Positions 1 through 10,000 of a DNA stretch of 64,000 nucleotides are shown piece after piece. Position numbers and translations under genes: made by a program. The DNA lies in assembly GCF_020103725.1 (NCBI RefSeq), contig NZ_JAHXBG010000017.1, forward strand, positions 124,001 through 188,000. Direction: 5' to 3'. How positions within the stretch are numbered: position 1 is the stretch's first letter; each line of letters begins with the position of its first letter. The notes beneath the pieces were generated by a model. It was given only the letters and a program-made list of their open reading frames with translations, did not search any database and was not told where the DNA came from. The DNA comes from Hyalangium gracile. Lineage in GTDB: Bacteria > Myxococcota > Myxococcia > Myxococcales > Myxococcaceae.

Positions 1-510
1 CGGGCCCGCAAGGCCACCGACGTCCTGCTGGGCAGCCACGTGCGGGAGGGCGGCACGGTGTGGCGTGAGGCCTCGCACCGCTCCGGGACGCGCTACCTCG
101 GGGACGCGGCGGCGCTGGGACGGGCGCTGGCGCTGCTCGCGCAACGGACGGGAGCGCCGCGCTACCGCGAGGCGGCCCTGCGCGTGGGCGAGCGGCTGCT
201 GCGGGACTTCGGAGCCCCGGAGGGAGGCGCGCTCTTCGAGGCGACGCTGGACCCCGACGCGGTGGGCGTCTTCGCCCGGCGGGAGCAGCCCTTCGCCCAG
301 AACGTGGTGGCGGCGCGCTTCCTGGCCGCGCTCCACGCGCTGACGGGAGACGGGACGTGGCGGGACCGCGGGCGCGAGGTGCTCGCGGGTATCTCCACGG
401 CGCGGGGCATCGCCTCGCAGGGGCGCATGATTGGCGAGTACCTCCTCGCCGCGGACGAGCTGGGCGTCTTCCCCTGGCCGTCTCCCGCCGCCACGGCCTC
501 GGTGCCCTGA
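1..510 (+). CDS. C-terminal part of a DUF255/YyaL-like protein (partial)
   Basis: The frame is open from the first base and ends at TGA 508-510, so only the last 169 residues are visible. The fragment is made of amphipathic helical hairpins (for example around AALGRALALLAQRTG and QNVVAARFLAALHALTG), the pattern of the (alpha/alpha)6-barrel that follows the thioredoxin domain in YyaL/SPATA20-like proteins. No catalytic motif lies in the visible part. Another helical-barrel protein, such as a six-hairpin glycosidase, is possible. An inverted repeat follows the stop. Confidence 0.5.
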   Translation, partial: RARKATDVLLGSHVREGGTVWREASHRSGTRYLGDAAALGRALALLAQRTGAPRYREAALRVGERLLRDFGAPEGGALFEATLDPDAVGVFARREQPFAQNVVAARFLAALHALTGDGTWRDRGREVLAGISTARGIASQGRMIGEYLLAADELGVFPWPSPAATASVP

Positions 511-522
511 GCCGTCCTTCGC

Positions 523-579
523 CAGGAAGCGGAGCGGGCAGGGGGGCGTGGCGCCGCTCCTCGCGCCGAGCGCTTCCTG
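523..579 (+). terminator. Imperfect hairpin after the partial gene
   Basis: CAGGAAGCG (523-531) is repeated inverted as CGCTTCCTG (571-579), and an inner GAGCGG/CCGCTC pair strengthens the fold. It lies just after the stop at 510 and before the DJ-1-like gene at 646. There is no T-run, so termination is inferred from position only. Confidence 0.35.
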
Positions 580-645
580 TTGTCACGCTCCATGGCGTGG
601 GCACCTTGCACTGGGCAGCAGACGCCTTTTGCGAGGAGACGTGCG

Positions 646-1218
646 ATGGCTCGAATCATGTTCATCGTGGACTCGGACTTCGAGGACTCGGAGTTCCGCG
701 TGCCGTACGATCGGGTGAAGCAGGCAGGCCACGAGGCCGTCATCGTCGGCATCGAGGCCGGCAAGCAGCTGAAGGGAAAGAAGGGAAAGGAGACCATCGT
801 CGCCGAGAAGTCCGCGAAGGACGTCTCCGTGGACGACTTCGACGCGCTCGTCATCCCCGGCGGCTACTCGCCGGACCACCTGCGGATGGATGCGGGCATG
901 GTGGAGCTGGTGCGCTCCTTCTTCCAGAACGACAAGCCGGTGGCCGCCATCTGCCACGCGGGCTGGATGCTGGCCGAGGCCGACATCGTGGACGGGCGGA
1001 CGCTGACCTCCTGGCCCTCCATCAAGACGGACCTCATCAACGCAGGGGCGCGCTGGGTGGATCGGGAGGTGATCGAGGATGGCAACCTCATCACCTCGCG
1101 CAAGCCGGATGATCTCGATGCGTTCTGCGGCGCGCTGCTGCGGCAGATCGACGAGGGCATCTCCCCGCGCATCGGCCAGGGCATGGGGATCGAGTCGGAG
1201 CAGCCCGCCGTGCACTGA
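646..1218 (+). CDS. DJ-1/PfpI family protein (class I glutamine amidotransferase-like)
   Basis: A 190-residue flavodoxin-like protein with the PfpI/YhbO layout: N-terminal MARIMFIVDSDFEDSEF with the acidic residue of the active site near position 13, PGGYSPDHLR around 71-80, and the nucleophile elbow AAICHAGWML with Cys103-His104. Members act as protein/nucleotide deglycases, chaperones or stress peptidases; the exact activity cannot be told from sequence. The ATG at 646 is chosen over the in-frame ATG at 580 because GAGGAG sits 7 nt upstream and family alignment begins here. It stands alone between the partial gene and the amidase. Confidence 0.88.
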   Translation: MARIMFIVDSDFEDSEFRVPYDRVKQAGHEAVIVGIEAGKQLKGKKGKETIVAEKSAKDVSVDDFDALVIPGGYSPDHLRMDAGMVELVRSFFQNDKPVAAICHAGWMLAEADIVDGRTLTSWPSIKTDLINAGARWVDREVIEDGNLITSRKPDDLDAFCGALLRQIDEGISPRIGQGMGIESEQPAVH

Positions 1219-1315
1219 GGGCGCTCGGACCCATCGCGCCTCGCTCGGGGGCCTCGGTGTCTCTTCTCCAGGAAAAGGTCGATGATGAGGCCTGACCCTG
1301 GAGAGGAGTGCTGTC

Positions 1316-2773
1316 GTGCAACTGAGCGAGTACGTGAAGTTCGATGGTCTCGGGCTGGCGGAGCTCGTCCGGCGCCGGGAGGTGAAGGCCGAGGAGCTCG
1401 TCAAGACGACGCTGAAGGCCATCGAGGCGCTGAACCCGCGACTCAACGCCGTCATCGGTGTGCTGGAGGAGGAGGCTCGCTCCACGCTGGCGAAGGGTCT
1501 GCCCGAGGGCCCCTTCACCGGGGTGCCCTTGCTCTTCAAGGACCTCGTCCTGCACGGGGCGGGCATCCCCTCGGAGCTGGGCTCGCGGCTCTTCAAGGGC
1601 CTGGTGTTTCCCGACGACAGCACCCTCATGTCCCGCTTCCGGCGCGCGGGCCTCGTGCCGCTGGCCCGGACGAACACCCCGGAGCTGGGCTTCAACGCCA
1701 GCACGGAGCCCGTGCTGCACGGCCCCACGCGCAACCCCTGGAACCCGGAGTTCAGCTCGGGGGGCTCCAGCGGGGGCTCGGCCGCGGCCGTGAGCGCCGG
1801 CATCGTGCCCCTGGCCCATGCCAATGACGGCGGCGGCTCCATCCGCATCCCCGCCTCGCTGTGCGGGCTGTTCGGCCTGAAGCCCACGCGCGGGCGAGTG
1901 CCCGTCGGGCCCGACGCGGCGGAGGCGCTCAACGGTCACGGCATCGAGCACCTCCTGTCCCGCACCGTGAGGGACAGCGCGGCCATGCTGGACTTCACCC
2001 AGGGGCCGGACGTGGGGGACCCGTACGTCATCGCGCCGCCGGCGCGGCCCTACCTGGAAGAGGTGGGGCGTGAGCCCGGGCGCCTGCGCATCGCCTTCTC
2101 TCGCGCCACCATCACCGGAGACGTGACGAGCCCCGAGTGCGTCGCCGCGGTGGAGGACGCCGCGCGGCTGTGCGGCGAGCTGGGGCACGAGCTCGTCGAG
2201 GCCCGGCTCCCAGTCGACGGCGCGGCCTTCGAGGAGTGTCTGGCGCTGATCTGGTGCTCCGGCCTGGCCGCCTGGGTGTATGGCCTCGCGGGCGCCACGG
2301 GACGCACGCCGGGGCCAGACGTGATGGAGGCCGGCAACTGGGCCGCCGTCCAGAAGGGTGTCTCCATGACGGCGATGGAGCTGCAGAAGGGCCTGGCGAT
2401 CATGAACCACATCGCGCGTACGGTGGGCCGCTTCTTCGTGAACCACGACGCCCTGCTCACGCCCACGGTGCCCTGCGCGCCCCATCGGCTCGGCGTGCTG
2501 AACGCGAACGCTCCCCAGACCGCCCGGGAGTGGATGCGGAAGGTGTTTTCGTACTGCGCCTTCACCGCTCCCTTCAACGTGACGGGCCAGCCGGCGATGA
2601 GCGTGCCCCTCCACTGGAGCGCGCGGGGCATGCCCATCGGAGTCCAGTTCGTGGGGCGCTGGGGCGACGAGGCGACGCTGTTCCGCCTGGCGGGGCAGCT
2701 CGAGCGGGCCCGGCCCTGGGCCCACCGGACGCCAGCCGTCCACGTCACGAACCTCCCCGGCCGCCCCGGGTGA
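1316..2773 (+). CDS. Amidase (amidase signature family)
   Basis: A 485-residue enzyme of the amidase signature family, which hydrolyses carboxamides (acyl-amides, aryl-amides or similar; substrate unknown). The Ser-cisSer-Lys triad is visible: Lys75 in PLLFKDL, cis-Ser151 in the glycine/serine-rich loop, and nucleophile Ser175 in [11 protein letters not shown], with the 24-residue Ser-Ser spacing seen in the family. No signal peptide, so cytoplasmic. The GTG at 1316 follows a GGAGAGGAG ribosome site. GatA is unlikely because no gatB/gatC is adjacent and the C-terminal half diverges. A strong hairpin follows the gene and it converges on the MATE exporter. Confidence 0.9.
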   Translation: MQLSEYVKFDGLGLAELVRRREVKAEELVKTTLKAIEALNPRLNAVIGVLEEEARSTLAKGLPEGPFTGVPLLFKDLVLHGAGIPSELGSRLFKGLVFPDDSTLMSRFRRAGLVPLARTNTPELGFNASTEPVLHGPTRNPWNPEFSSGGSSGGSAAAVSAGIVPLAHANDGGGSIRIPASLCGLFGLKPTRGRVPVGPDAAEALNGHGIEHLLSRTVRDSAAMLDFTQGPDVGDPYVIAPPARPYLEEVGREPGRLRIAFSRATITGDVTSPECVAAVEDAARLCGELGHELVEARLPVDGAAFEECLALIWCSGLAAWVYGLAGATGRTPGPDVMEAGNWAAVQKGVSMTAMELQKGLAIMNHIARTVGRFFVNHDALLTPTVPCAPHRLGVLNANAPQTAREWMRKVFSYCAFTAPFNVTGQPAMSVPLHWSARGMPIGVQFVGRWGDEATLFRLAGQLERARPWAHRTPAVHVTNLPGRPG

Positions 2774-2854
2774 CGTCGGTCGCTCGCGCCCCTGTCGCTC
2801 AGCGGGAGACAGCTTCCTCGGAGGCCTCCTCCACCGCGTGCGCGTGCGCGAGAG

Positions 2855-2880
2855 GGGCCAGGGCTCGAGGCCCCTGGCCC
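2855..2880. terminator. Hairpin between convergent amidase and MATE genes
   Basis: GGGCCAGGG (2855-2863), an 8-nt loop and CCCTGGCCC (2872-2880) form a perfect 9-bp stem in the 125-nt gap between the two convergent stop codons. It could terminate transcription from both sides; there is no T-run. Confidence 0.5.
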
Positions 2881-2898
2881 GCCCGGCTTGCAGGCGGC

Positions 2899-4317
2899 CT
2901 ACGCCTCGCCCGTCTCGTGGCCGAACATCTCGCCCGGGTTGGGCGCCGCCGGGGCGGGCTTCTTGACGAGCGAGCGCTTCCAGCGGCCCGAGAGGTAGTA
3001 GCCCATGCTGACCACGAACGAGAAGGCGAAGCTCAAGGCCAGCCCGTACCAGATGCCCTTCACGCTGCCCATGCGCCGCGACAGCCACCAGGCCACCGGC
3101 ACGCGCACCAGCCAGAGGCTGAGCAGGGAGATGATCGTCGTCGTCAGCGTGTGGCCGGCGCCATTGATGATGCCGTTGCTGACGAAGATGAGGGAGAACA
3201 GGACGTAGGAGCTCCCGACGATGTGCAGGTAGGACACTCCTGGCTCGAGCACGGCGGGATCCGAGACGAAGATCTTCAGGAGCGTCTCGGGGAACGCCAC
3301 CGCGATGATGGACATGATCAGCGTGGTGCCACCGGCGAGCAGGCAGCCCCAGCTGAAGACTTCCCGGACCCGGTGGTAGTGGCCCGCGCCCAGGTTCTGC
3401 CCGGCCAGCGTGGAGATGGCCATGCCGAACGTCATGGCCGGCATGAAGACGATCTGATCGATGCGCGAGCCCGCGCCGAAGGCGGCCGTCGCCACCTCGC
3501 CGAACCCGTTGACGAGCCCCGTCACCATGACCATGCCGATGGAGACGAGCGACTGCTGGACGGCCGCGGGCAGGCCGATGCGCAGCACCTTCCCCGTCGT
3601 CGGGCCCAGGTGGCTGAAGCGCGGCCAGGAGGGCGCGACCGGCGCCTTCTTCGCGCGCAGCCAGGCGACCAGCAGGGTGAGCGCCAGGATCTGGGAGATC
3701 ACCGTGGCCCAGGCGGTGCCGTTCAGGCCCAGCCTGGGCAGCCCCATCCAGCCGAAGATGAGGATGGGGTCCAGCGCCGTGGTGAAGAGGACCGAGCCCA
3801 GCTGGAAGTAGAGCGGCGTCTTCGAGTCTCCCACGCCCTGGAGCAGGCTCCGGGTGAGGAAGAGGCCGAAGCCCATGGGCAGCGAGATGAGGAAGATGCG
3901 CAGGTAGCTGACGGACTCCGCGAAGATGTCCTCGGGCGTGTCCATGGCGCGCAGGATGGCCGGCGCGAAGAGCTCACCCAGGAGGGTGAGCACGATGGAC
4001 AGCGAGTAGATGAGGACGGTGGAGCTGTCGACGACGCGCCTGAGCTCCTCCATGTTCTTCGCGCCGTAGTTCTGCGACACGAGGATGCTCGTGCCCATCG
4101 TGAGGCCCATGCCGATGGCGAAGAGCACGAAGATGACGGGGAAGCTCACCGTCACCGCCGCCAGCGCGTGGGTGCCCAGGAACTTTCCCACCCAGATCGC
4201 GTTGATGAAGCTGTAGGCCGTCTGGAGGAAGCTCCCCATGAGCATGGGGATGGAGAACGCGATCATGTGCCTGGGGATGCTGCCGGTCGTCAGATCGCGT
4301 CCGAATTTCGATTGCAT
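2899..4317 (-). CDS. MATE family efflux transporter
   Basis: About 472 residues with twelve predicted transmembrane helices in two homologous halves, the layout of MATE (NorM/DinF) exporters that extrude drugs and metabolites using a Na+ or H+ gradient. The first half opens with IPRHMIAFSIPMLMGSFLQ and includes NAIWVGKFLG; the second starts near LRIGLPAAVQQSLVSIGM. The C-terminus is a short Pro-rich cytoplasmic tail. The ATG at 4317 is chosen; an in-frame TTG at 4335 would add six residues, and neither has a clear ribosome site. An inverted repeat sits just upstream. Substrate unknown. Confidence 0.9.
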   Translation of the reverse strand: MQSKFGRDLTTGSIPRHMIAFSIPMLMGSFLQTAYSFINAIWVGKFLGTHALAAVTVSFPVIFVLFAIGMGLTMGTSILVSQNYGAKNMEELRRVVDSSTVLIYSLSIVLTLLGELFAPAILRAMDTPEDIFAESVSYLRIFLISLPMGFGLFLTRSLLQGVGDSKTPLYFQLGSVLFTTALDPILIFGWMGLPRLGLNGTAWATVISQILALTLLVAWLRAKKAPVAPSWPRFSHLGPTTGKVLRIGLPAAVQQSLVSIGMVMVTGLVNGFGEVATAAFGAGSRIDQIVFMPAMTFGMAISTLAGQNLGAGHYHRVREVFSWGCLLAGGTTLIMSIIAVAFPETLLKIFVSDPAVLEPGVSYLHIVGSSYVLFSLIFVSNGIINGAGHTLTTTIISLLSLWLVRVPVAWWLSRRMGSVKGIWYGLALSFAFSFVVSMGYYLSGRWKRSLVKKPAPAAPNPGEMFGHETGEA

Positions 4318-4336
4318 GGGGACAGGCTCTATCAAT

Positions 4337-4360
4337 CCGGCGGTGGGAATGCACCGCCGG
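4337..4360. promoter_or_regulatory. Perfect 9-bp hairpin upstream of the MATE gene
   Basis: CCGGCGGTG (4337-4345), 6-nt loop, CACCGCCGG (4352-4360). It lies between the stop of the DUF885 peptidase (4373) and the start of the MATE gene on the same strand. It may act as a terminator, an attenuator or an operator; the sequence does not decide. Confidence 0.45.
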
Positions 4361-4372
4361 AGGAGGCCTGGC

Positions 4373-5695
4373 TCAGCGCAGATCCCCAGGCAGTCGCGGC
4401 GAGGAGAGCAACTCCCGGAAGAGCTGCCAGCGCCTCTCGGGGGCGGCGTCCGTCCCGCCCTGCCGCTCGATGAAGGCCGCCACCATGTCGCGGCCCAGGT
4501 TGTAGTTGATGACGTACGAGCGGATCGCGTCGGCGTTGGCGATGAACCGCTCGGCGCGCTCCGGGGACATCAGCCGATACCGCGCGAGCCAGTCGCGGGC
4601 CTGCTCTCGGGTGAGGCGGCCATCGAGGTAGCCGCGCGTGGCCTCGTTCTCCGCGTAGGCCAGCTTCTTCGAGAGCTCCTCGACCTTCACGTAGAGGTCC
4701 GCCCGCTGCGGATCCAGGCCCGCCAGCGGGAAGAGGACCTCGCGCAGGTACTTCGGCGCATCCGGGAAGGCCACGTCGATGCCGTAGTTGGCGCTCCCCT
4801 CGGCGATGAACGACTGCGGTGAGTAGAGGGCATACACAGAGAACTCCACCCAGCCGCGCTCGCGCAGCAGGTGCTGCTCCAGCAGCACGTTGTAGACGTG
4901 GTGTCCGGGATAGCCCTCGTGCGCCGCCAGATCGATGGCGCGCGAGATGAAGATGGGCAGATCGGTGTTGATCTGGATGAGGCTCTTCGCGTTGCCCTGG
5001 TACCAGTTGTAGCCGCCCCACGTCTTGTTGGTGACGAACTCGAGCGAGAAGCCCTCGCCCTCGGGCAGGGGGATGTGGGCCAGCGTGCGGCGGCGCGCCT
5101 CGTCGATGGCCGTGCGGAAGACGATGTCGAGCTTCTCCTTGCGGATGATGAACTCCCGGCGGAAGCGCTCGATGCGCTCCATCAGCGGGCCGGGGCCCGG
5201 GAGCAGGCGGTCCAGCTCGGCCTGCAGCTGCTCGAAGTGAGCGTCGGTGTGCACGGGAGCCCGCGCGTTGTAGAGCGCCTCGCTCTCCTCGTCGAAGCGG
5301 AGCTTCTCACCGCGCCGCAGCCGCACCCACGCGGACACCGAGCCCGTCTGGTGCACAAGGTAGCGGTGGCGCAGCGCCACGAACGCGTCCGAGGGAGCGG
5401 GGAGGGCCTGGAGCTCGCGCTCCAGCGCCGCGGCCCTCGACGCCAGCTCCTCGAGCGACAGGCGCGAGGCCTTCGCCTCTTCCGCCCAGGCCGGGGGGCC
5501 GTAGTAGGCATCCACGTAGCTGTCGTCATGCTGGCCGACCGCGAGCACCAGCTTCACGTAGCGCTCCGCGAAGGCATCCAGGGGGGAGGGGGCGGCGGAA
5601 GGAGCGGTGTCGGACATGGCGGGGGCGCGGGCGGCGCAGCCGGTAGCTACGACAGCCAGCAGGAGAAGCGAGGGAAGGCGGGTCGGTAGGTGCAT
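4373..5695 (-). CDS. DUF885-type lipoprotein, predicted zinc metallopeptidase
   Basis: A 440-residue protein with a lipoprotein signal peptide (LLLLAVVATGC, Cys20). The C-terminal half has AAHEGYPGHHVYN, the modified HExxH-like zinc motif typical of DUF885 proteins, which are viewed as membrane-associated metallopeptidases, and further on a Glu-rich IAEGSANYG segment that probably supplies another metal ligand. The ATG at 5695 is chosen because it begins the signal peptide; the frame stays open far upstream only because of high GC. It is followed on the same strand by the MATE gene, 55 nt away, so the two may be co-transcribed. Substrate unknown. Confidence 0.85.
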   Translation of the reverse strand: MHLPTRLPSLLLLAVVATGCAARAPAMSDTAPSAAPSPLDAFAERYVKLVLAVGQHDDSYVDAYYGPPAWAEEAKASRLSLEELASRAAALERELQALPAPSDAFVALRHRYLVHQTGSVSAWVRLRRGEKLRFDEESEALYNARAPVHTDAHFEQLQAELDRLLPGPGPLMERIERFRREFIIRKEKLDIVFRTAIDEARRRTLAHIPLPEGEGFSLEFVTNKTWGGYNWYQGNAKSLIQINTDLPIFISRAIDLAAHEGYPGHHVYNVLLEQHLLRERGWVEFSVYALYSPQSFIAEGSANYGIDVAFPDAPKYLREVLFPLAGLDPQRADLYVKVEELSKKLAYAENEATRGYLDGRLTREQARDWLARYRLMSPERAERFIANADAIRSYVINYNLGRDMVAAFIERQGGTDAAPERRWQLFRELLSSPRLPGDLR

Positions 5696-5801
5696 GGGCA
5701 GGCAGGTTGGCGCCCGAGCTCCGGGAGCACAAGGGCCCCACTCATGCACGCCGGGGGGATTCGCGATAGAACGAGGTCCTCCCAGCACGGAGGTACCCGC
5801 C

Positions 5802-6026
5802 ATGGTGGATACGAATCGACGCACCATTCGGTCCCGACCCGTGGGGCGCGTCCTCAGTGGGCAGGACAAGTACGAGAAGGAGGCGCTGGAAGGTGATCCG
5901 GCCAGCCCCCTGGCCGCGATGAAGCGGGAGCGCGTCGCCGCGGAGGTGCTTCCTCCCAGCGGCAAGGGCAGCTTCTCCGATCGGCTCCAGCAGAAGGCGG
6001 ACGCGGGCAAGCCCCGCAAGCCCTGA
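5802..6026 (+). CDS. Small conserved-looking hypothetical protein
   Basis: A 74-residue, very hydrophilic protein rich in Lys/Arg and Glu/Asp with no signal peptide or membrane segment. A good ribosome site (GGAGG about 8 nt before ATG) and clean third-position GC support it as real. It begins 107 nt from the divergent DUF885 gene and ends 9 nt before the next gene, so the two are probably one transcript. I do not recognise a family. Confidence 0.65.
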   Translation: MVDTNRRTIRSRPVGRVLSGQDKYEKEALEGDPASPLAAMKRERVAAEVLPPSGKGSFSDRLQQKADAGKPRKP

Positions 6027-6035
6027 CGCGAGCAC

Positions 6036-6920
6036 GTGCGCGACCGCGACGGCATCCTGACGCCAGGCCGGAGGGGCCTTCGAGCCTCGGACCGGCACGC
6101 CCGAGCCCTGGGCTCGCGCTCGTGGGCCCTCTCGCTCGTCATGGCCGCGGGGCTCGGCCTGTTCGTCGCCGTGGCCACCACCAGCCTGCCGTACCTGGTG
6201 TCCTCTCCCACGACGGATCCGCACTTCGGCGCGCTCAACCAGTGCCTCGCGGAGGCGCTGAAGGGCCCTCGGCTGGGCTGGGCCGTGGCGCCGGATGCCT
6301 CGCGCACGGCCACCTTCAGCGCTCGCGCCGTGGCGCTCTGCCGCAAGGACGGGCCGGCCGCCGTGTTCCCCGCGCCGGGCGTCCGGGACATCACCTTCGA
6401 TGGCCAGGGGCGCCTGTGGGTGGCCACCGGCGAGCAGCTGCTGCGCGAGGAGGCCGGCCAGCTCGTGCCCATGGGGGACTTCGCCCCGATCTCTCTCGCG
6501 GGACACGCCGCGGGGGTGATCGCCCTGGACGGCGAGGGGCAGCTGCTCTCCATCTCCCCCCAGGGAGAGGTGCTGGGGGCAGCCCGACTGCCTGCCCCGG
6601 GAGCGCTCTCGGTAGGCCCGGGCGGCATGCTGGCGGCAGTCGTCATCGGCGGTGGAGTGGTCGCCTACGAGGCGAGCACCCTCACGCCCCTTCGTGCCGA
6701 GGCCCCCTGCCAGGTCGAAGGGCTGTGGTGGCTGGACGCTCCCGAGCGCGTGCTGCTGGCCTGCGGCCCGGGCCAGGCCAGCGCGCTCTCGTTCGATCTC
6801 AAGACGGGCCAGAGCACGAAGGTGCCGCACCGCGTCAGGGCGCCTGCACGACGGCTCTCCGGGCGGCCTCTCTACGTTCAGGGCTGCGACGGACTTCCGT
6901 GCACGGCTTCGGCCCCCTGA
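6036..6920 (+). CDS. Membrane-anchored protein with WD/PQQ-like repeats, function unknown
   Basis: A 294-residue protein: basic N-terminus (1-30), one membrane segment (about 33-53, ALSLVMAAGLGLFVAVATT), then an exported region with repeated VxxITFDGQGRLWVATG and VIALDGEGQLLSISPQG patterns that look like half a beta-propeller. Four cysteines in the exported part may form disulfides. The GTG start at 6036 lies 9 nt after the upstream small gene. The propeller seems too short for a full fold, so it may pair with itself or be divergent. Function not recognised. Confidence 0.65.
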   Translation: MRDRDGILTPGRRGLRASDRHARALGSRSWALSLVMAAGLGLFVAVATTSLPYLVSSPTTDPHFGALNQCLAEALKGPRLGWAVAPDASRTATFSARAVALCRKDGPAAVFPAPGVRDITFDGQGRLWVATGEQLLREEAGQLVPMGDFAPISLAGHAAGVIALDGEGQLLSISPQGEVLGAARLPAPGALSVGPGGMLAAVVIGGGVVAYEASTLTPLRAEAPCQVEGLWWLDAPERVLLACGPGQASALSFDLKTGQSTKVPHRVRAPARRLSGRPLYVQGCDGLPCTASAP

Positions 6921-7021
6921 AGCGTTAGCAGAAAGCCCAAGGCCCCTGGATTCACTTGGAGCATGGGCCCTCGATCGAATGAGGTTGAGTTCTGAACCGT
7001 TGACCCAGGCGGCTTCGCTCG

Positions 7022-7038
7022 GCAGTCGACAAGACTGC
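7022..7038. promoter_or_regulatory. Inverted repeat upstream of the giant kinase
   Basis: GCAGTC (7022-7027), 5-nt spacer, GACTGC (7033-7038). A TTGACC hexamer at 7000-7005 could be a -35 box, and a 10-nt palindrome CTTCTAGAAG (7044-7053) follows. Together they suggest a promoter/operator region for the gene that starts at 7061 or 7118. No -10 box is convincing. Confidence 0.3.
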
Positions 7039-7060
7039 GAACTCTTCTAGAAGTCGGCTC

Positions 7061-10000
7061 TTGGATACGCGCCCCTCGCGGTGGCGTGGGCCCCCATCCT
7101 CAGCTGAGGTTCATCTCTTGGACGCGAACGACAATCCTCCCTCCGATGGCAAGAAGCGCGGCACCCGCCGCAAGGATCAAGCCAGCGGAGCCGCGGCTCC
7201 CCAGACGGATCCGAAGGGTCCGGGCAACCGGGTCAAGTCCCGCCTCGCCGGGGTGAAGGCCGAGGAAGGCGAGCCCATTGCCGCGGAGGAGTCCGTGGCC
7301 AGCCCTCACGCCAACGGGAATGGCACCCGGCGCAACGGCAACGGCAACGGCAAGCACACGGCTGCTGGCGCGCGGGGGCGGCTCGAGTCCACCCGTGGCG
7401 CGCGGCCCAATGATCCGCTCTTTCCGCTGCTCACGGCCCTGCAGGCGGCCGAGTCCGGTGACTTCAGCGTGCGCCTGCCCGAGGGCCAGTCGGACGGGAT
7501 GCTGGACCGCATCGCCCACGCCTTCAACGCGCTGGTGGGCCGCAACGCCACCTTCACGGACGAGATGGTCCGCGTGGAGCGGGTGGTGGGCCGCGAGGGC
7601 CGGATGGGCGAGCGCGTGACGCTCGGGGACGTGCGCGGTGGCTGGGCCACCAGCGTCAACTCCATCAACGCGCTGATCGGCGACCTGGTGCTGCCGACGA
7701 CGGAAGTCGCCCGCGTGCTGGTGGCGGTGGCCGAGGGTGACCTCACCCAGAAGATGGCCCTCGAGATCGACGGCCAGTCCGTGAAGGGCGAGTTCCTGCG
7801 CATCGGCACCACCGTGAACACGATGGTGGATCAGCTCCGCGCGTTCGCCTCGGAAGTGACCCGCGTCGCCAAGGAAGTGGGCAGCGACGGCAAGCTGGGC
7901 GGTCAGGCCGAGGTGAAGGGCGTTGCCGGGACGTGGAAGGACCTCACCGACAACGTGAACATCATGGCGTCCAACCTGACGGCTCAGGTGCGGAACATCG
8001 CCGAGGTGTCCACGGCGGTGGCCAAGGGCGACCTGTCCAAGAAGATCACCGTGGACGCCAAGGGCGAGGTGCTCCAGCTCAAGGACACCATCAACACGAT
8101 GGTGGACCAGCTCAACAGCTTCGCCGCCGAGGTGACGCGCGTCGCCAAGGAAGTGGGCAGCGACGGCAAGCTGGGCGGTCAGGCCGAGGTGCGCGGAGTC
8201 GCGGGTACGTGGAAGGACCTCACGGACAACGTGAACTTCATGGCCTCCAACCTCACCACCCAGGTGCGAAACATCGCCGAGGTGTCCACGGCGGTGGCCA
8301 AGGGTGACCTGTCCAAGAAGATCACCGTGGACGCCAAGGGCGAGGTGCTGGAGCTGAAGAACACCATCAACACGATGGTGGACCAGCTCAACAGCTTCGC
8401 CGCCGAGGTGACCCGCGTCGCCAAGGAGGTGGGCACCGAGGGCAAGCTGGGTGGCCAGGCCGACGTGAAGGGCGTGTCCGGCACGTGGAAGGACCTAACG
8501 GACAACGTGAACTTCATGGCCTCCAACCTCACCACCCAGGTGCGCGGCATCGTCAAGGTGGTGACGGCCGTCGCCAACGGTGACCTGAGCCAGAAGCTGC
8601 AGGTGCCGTCGCAGGGTGAGATCGCCGCGCTCGGCGCGACGCTCAACAACATGACGGACACCCTCAACGTCTTCGCCCAGCAGGTGACCAGCGTCGCCCG
8701 CACGGTGGGCGTGGAGGGCAAGCTGGGCGCCCAGGCGCAGGTGCCCGGCGCCGCCGGCACGTGGAAGGACCTCACGGACAACGTGAACCTGATGGCGAAC
8801 AACCTCACCGCCCAGGTGCGAAACATCGCCGAGGTGACGACGTCCGTCGCGAAGGGCGACCTGTCCAAGAAGATCACCGTGGACGTGAAGGGCGAGGTGC
8901 TCGAGCTGAAGAACACCATCAACACGATGGTGGACCAGCTGAACTCGTTCGCCGCCGAGGTGACGCGCGTCGCCAAGGAAGTGGGTACGGACGGCAAGCT
9001 GGGCGGTCAGGCCGAGGTGAAGGGCGTTGCCGGCACGTGGAAGGACCTCACCGACAACGTGAACTTCATGGCCTCCAACCTCACCACGCAGGTGCGCAAC
9101 ATCGCCCTGGTGACGACGGCGGTCGCGAAGGGTGACCTGTCCAAGAAGATCTCCGTCGACGCTCGCGGCGAGGTGCTGGAGCTGAAGAACACCATCAACA
9201 CGATGGTGGACCAGCTGAACAGCTTCGCCGCCGAGGTGACCCGCGTTGCCCGCGAGGTGGGTACGCACGGCAAGCTGGGCGGTCAGGCCGAGGTGAAGGG
9301 CGTCGCCGGGACGTGGAAGGACCTCACCGACAACGTGAACATCATGGCCTCCAACCTCACCACGCAGGTGCGAGGCATCGCCAAGGTGGTGACCGCGGTC
9401 GCCAACGGCGACCTGACCCAGCGCCTGAAGGTGGACGCCAAGGGCGAGGTGGCCGAGCTGGCCGACACCATCAACGCGATGACGGAGACGCTCTCCATCT
9501 TCGCGCAGCAGGTGACCGACGTCGCCCGTACCGTGGGCGTGGAAGGCAAGCTGGGCGCCCAGGCCGTGGTGCCGGGCGTCGCGGGCACGTGGAAGGACCT
9601 CACGAACAACGTGAACCTGCTCGCCAACAACCTGACCGATCAGGTTCGTAACATCGCCGAGGTGACGACGGCCGTCGCCCGGGGCGACCTGTCCCGCAAG
9701 ATCACCGTGGACGCCAAGGGCGAGGTGATGGAGCTGAAGAACACCATCAACACGATGGTGGACCAGCTCCGCGCGTTCGCTTCCGAAGTGACCCGCGTCG
9801 CCAAGGAAGTGGGTACGGAGGGCAAGCTGGGTGGCCAGGCCGTCGTGCCCGGTGTGTCCGGTGTGTGGAAGGACCTCACCGACAACGTGAACTTCATGGC
9901 CTCCAACCTGACGACTCAGGTGCGAGGCATCGTCAAGGTCGTGACGGCTGTCGCCAATGGTGACCTGAGCCAGAAGCTCATCGTGGAGGCGAAGGGCGAG

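Noticed and set aside
1091-3088. Long minus-strand open frame opposite the amidase gene
   Set aside because: Arg/Pro-rich shadow of the amidase; no start signal and no domain.
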